From Anaerolineae bacterium (GTDB lineage Bacteria; Chloroflexota; Anaerolineae; UBA1429), in assembly GCA_007118555.1 (NCBI GenBank), contig SKRJ01000455.1, forward strand, positions 1 to 7,949: a stretch of DNA of 7,949 nucleotides. The letters are read 5' to 3'. The notes beneath the pieces are model-generated. The model was given only the letters and a program-made list of their open reading frames with translations. It was not told where the DNA came from and ran no database searches. The position numbers were made by a program, and so were the translations under genes. How positions within the stretch are numbered: position 1 is the first letter of the stretch; every line of letters begins with the position of its first letter. Positions 7,338 through 7,949 of the stretch are shown one piece after another.

Positions 7338-7542
7338 CAGGCCATCATCCGCCTCATTGCGATACGTGTCGTTTCCACGACAACAAGCATTATGGATGAG
7401 AATCCCGGCGAGTGCGCCTTGTGCAATATCCATCTAAAAGACATGGGATCTCACGAGCCACCGAGAGGCATGTACCAAGAGTCTCTTGCCAGGATCGCCA
7501 AGAGGCCGTTCGCTTGGGAAGCTCACGATGGGAGAGAGATTC

Positions 7543-7949
7543 ATGAAAGGCTATATCGCACGCAGATTCGTCTATATGGTGATACTGTTGATACTCAGTT
7601 CGATGGTGTCGTTTCTTGTCATCACACTGCCGCCGGGCGACTATTTGACGTCCTATATCCACAGCCTGCAGGCGCAGGGACAGGACGTTGGCCTGGATGA
7701 GGAGATGGCGCTGCGTCGCCAGTTTGGCCTTGACCAGCCCTACCACATCCAGTACTTTCGCTGGGCTTCGCGCATGTTGCGCGGGGACCTGGGCCGCTCC
7801 TTCGAGTTCAATCAGCCCGTATGGGATGTAATTCAACCACGCCTCGGCATGACCATCCTGGTGGCAGCCGTATCACTGATCTTTACCTATGCGATGGCCA
7901 TCCCCATTGGGATCTACTCGGCCGTCCGACAATATTCGATCGGAGATTA
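7543..7949 (+). CDS. DppB/OppB-type peptide ABC transporter permease, N-terminal part
   Basis: The first 135 residues of an inner-membrane permease, cut by the right edge. It starts MKGYIARRFVYMVILLILSS, a short basic N-terminus followed by the first helix (about 9-29). The family segment GLDQPYHIQY (62-71) and RGDLGRSF (80-87) follow, then a second helix (about 103-124) beginning at RLGMTILV. The order is that of the N-terminal region of DppB/OppB/NikB permeases, which import di- or oligopeptides, nickel or related solutes. The EAA loop that contacts the ATPase lies beyond the window. The ATG at 7543 follows GGGAGAGAG by four bases; an in-frame ATG at 7528 is a less likely start. A second permease (DppC-like) and ATPases would be expected to the right. 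The substrate cannot be told from this part. Confidence 0.88.
   Translation, partial: MKGYIARRFVYMVILLILSSMVSFLVITLPPGDYLTSYIHSLQAQGQDVGLDEEMALRRQFGLDQPYHIQYFRWASRMLRGDLGRSFEFNQPVWDVIQPRLGMTILVAAVSLIFTYAMAIPIGIYSAVRQYSIGD

Larger units (their letters stand above)
6929..7542 (+). other. Long leader or unrecognised RNA region upstream of the transporter
   Basis: About 610 bp between a strong promoter and the transporter gene hold no convincing reading frame and match no RNA family I can recognise by eye. Small helices are possible: CAGAGC/GCTCTG near 6960-6975, CGAGA (7034-7038) with TCTCG (7060-7064) enclosing CACG/CGTG (7039-7042, 7047-7050), and a competing TCTCTC (7058-7063) with GAGAGA (7072-7077). 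These short pairings could arise by chance. I found no clear internal terminator with a T-run. Confidence 0.3.

Noticed and set aside
6929..7390. Group II intron or RNase P-like RNA
   Set aside because: I looked for a domain V-like hairpin and for conserved RNase P segments. Only partial resemblance such as GAGCCGTGT near 7000 is present, without the matching partner strand.
6619..7542. A tRNA-Sec or other tRNA gene near the selenoprotein
   Set aside because: No TTCGA-type T-loop or acceptor-stem pairing was found in the gene-free region. The Sec machinery must lie elsewhere if it exists.
7392..7700. A 102-codon plus-strand frame with a CxxC motif near its start
   Set aside because: It overlaps the transporter gene in another frame over half its length, has no ribosome site, and the translation is not recognisable.

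Overview
The window is a GC-rich bacterial chromosome segment with three transcriptional blocks. On the minus strand is a pyrimidine biosynthesis operon. On the plus strand come a solitary msrA, a large solitary ABC permease and, at the right edge, the start of a peptide-type ABC permease. Gene content alone does not fix the organism. The large two-module FtsX-like permease, the DppB-type transporter and the short CAD-like dihydroorotase would fit a Chloroflexota-like bacterium, but that is inference from family resemblance only.

Region 1 (1-2638, minus strand): a near-consensus promoter (TTGGCA-17-TATAAT) drives pyrC (dihydroorotase), pyrB (aspartate carbamoyltransferase catalytic chain) and pyrF (orotidine 5'-phosphate decarboxylase, cut by the left edge). 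Gaps between genes are 52 and 16 bp. PyrB makes carbamoyl-aspartate, PyrC cyclises it to dihydroorotate, and PyrF makes UMP.

Region 2 (2736-3604, plus strand): a divergently transcribed peptide-methionine (S)-S-oxide reductase. This is the highlight of the window. The reading frame has a single in-frame TGA exactly where the catalytic Cys of the GCFWG motif should be. A perfect 7-bp hairpin with a GU-containing apical loop follows at the spacing of a bacterial SECIS element, and the same gene ends at its own TGA. The best reading is a selenocysteine-containing MsrA. It also carries a lipoprotein signal peptide, so it is predicted to be an exported, membrane-anchored selenoprotein. It has no other Cys besides the lipidated one.

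Region 3 (3627-6618, plus strand): a strong promoter, a ~936-residue permease with about ten membrane segments and two FtsX-like modules, and a long terminator-like hairpin. No ATPase partner lies next to it.

Region 4 (6619-7542): about 920 bp without a convincing gene. It contains a very good promoter (TTGACA-17-TATCAT) with a 12-bp tandem repeat abutting the -35, and several small inverted repeats. It may be a long leader of the following transporter gene or may hold an unrecognised RNA.

Region 5 (7543-7949, plus strand): the N-terminal 135 residues of a DppB/OppB-type permease, cut by the right edge.
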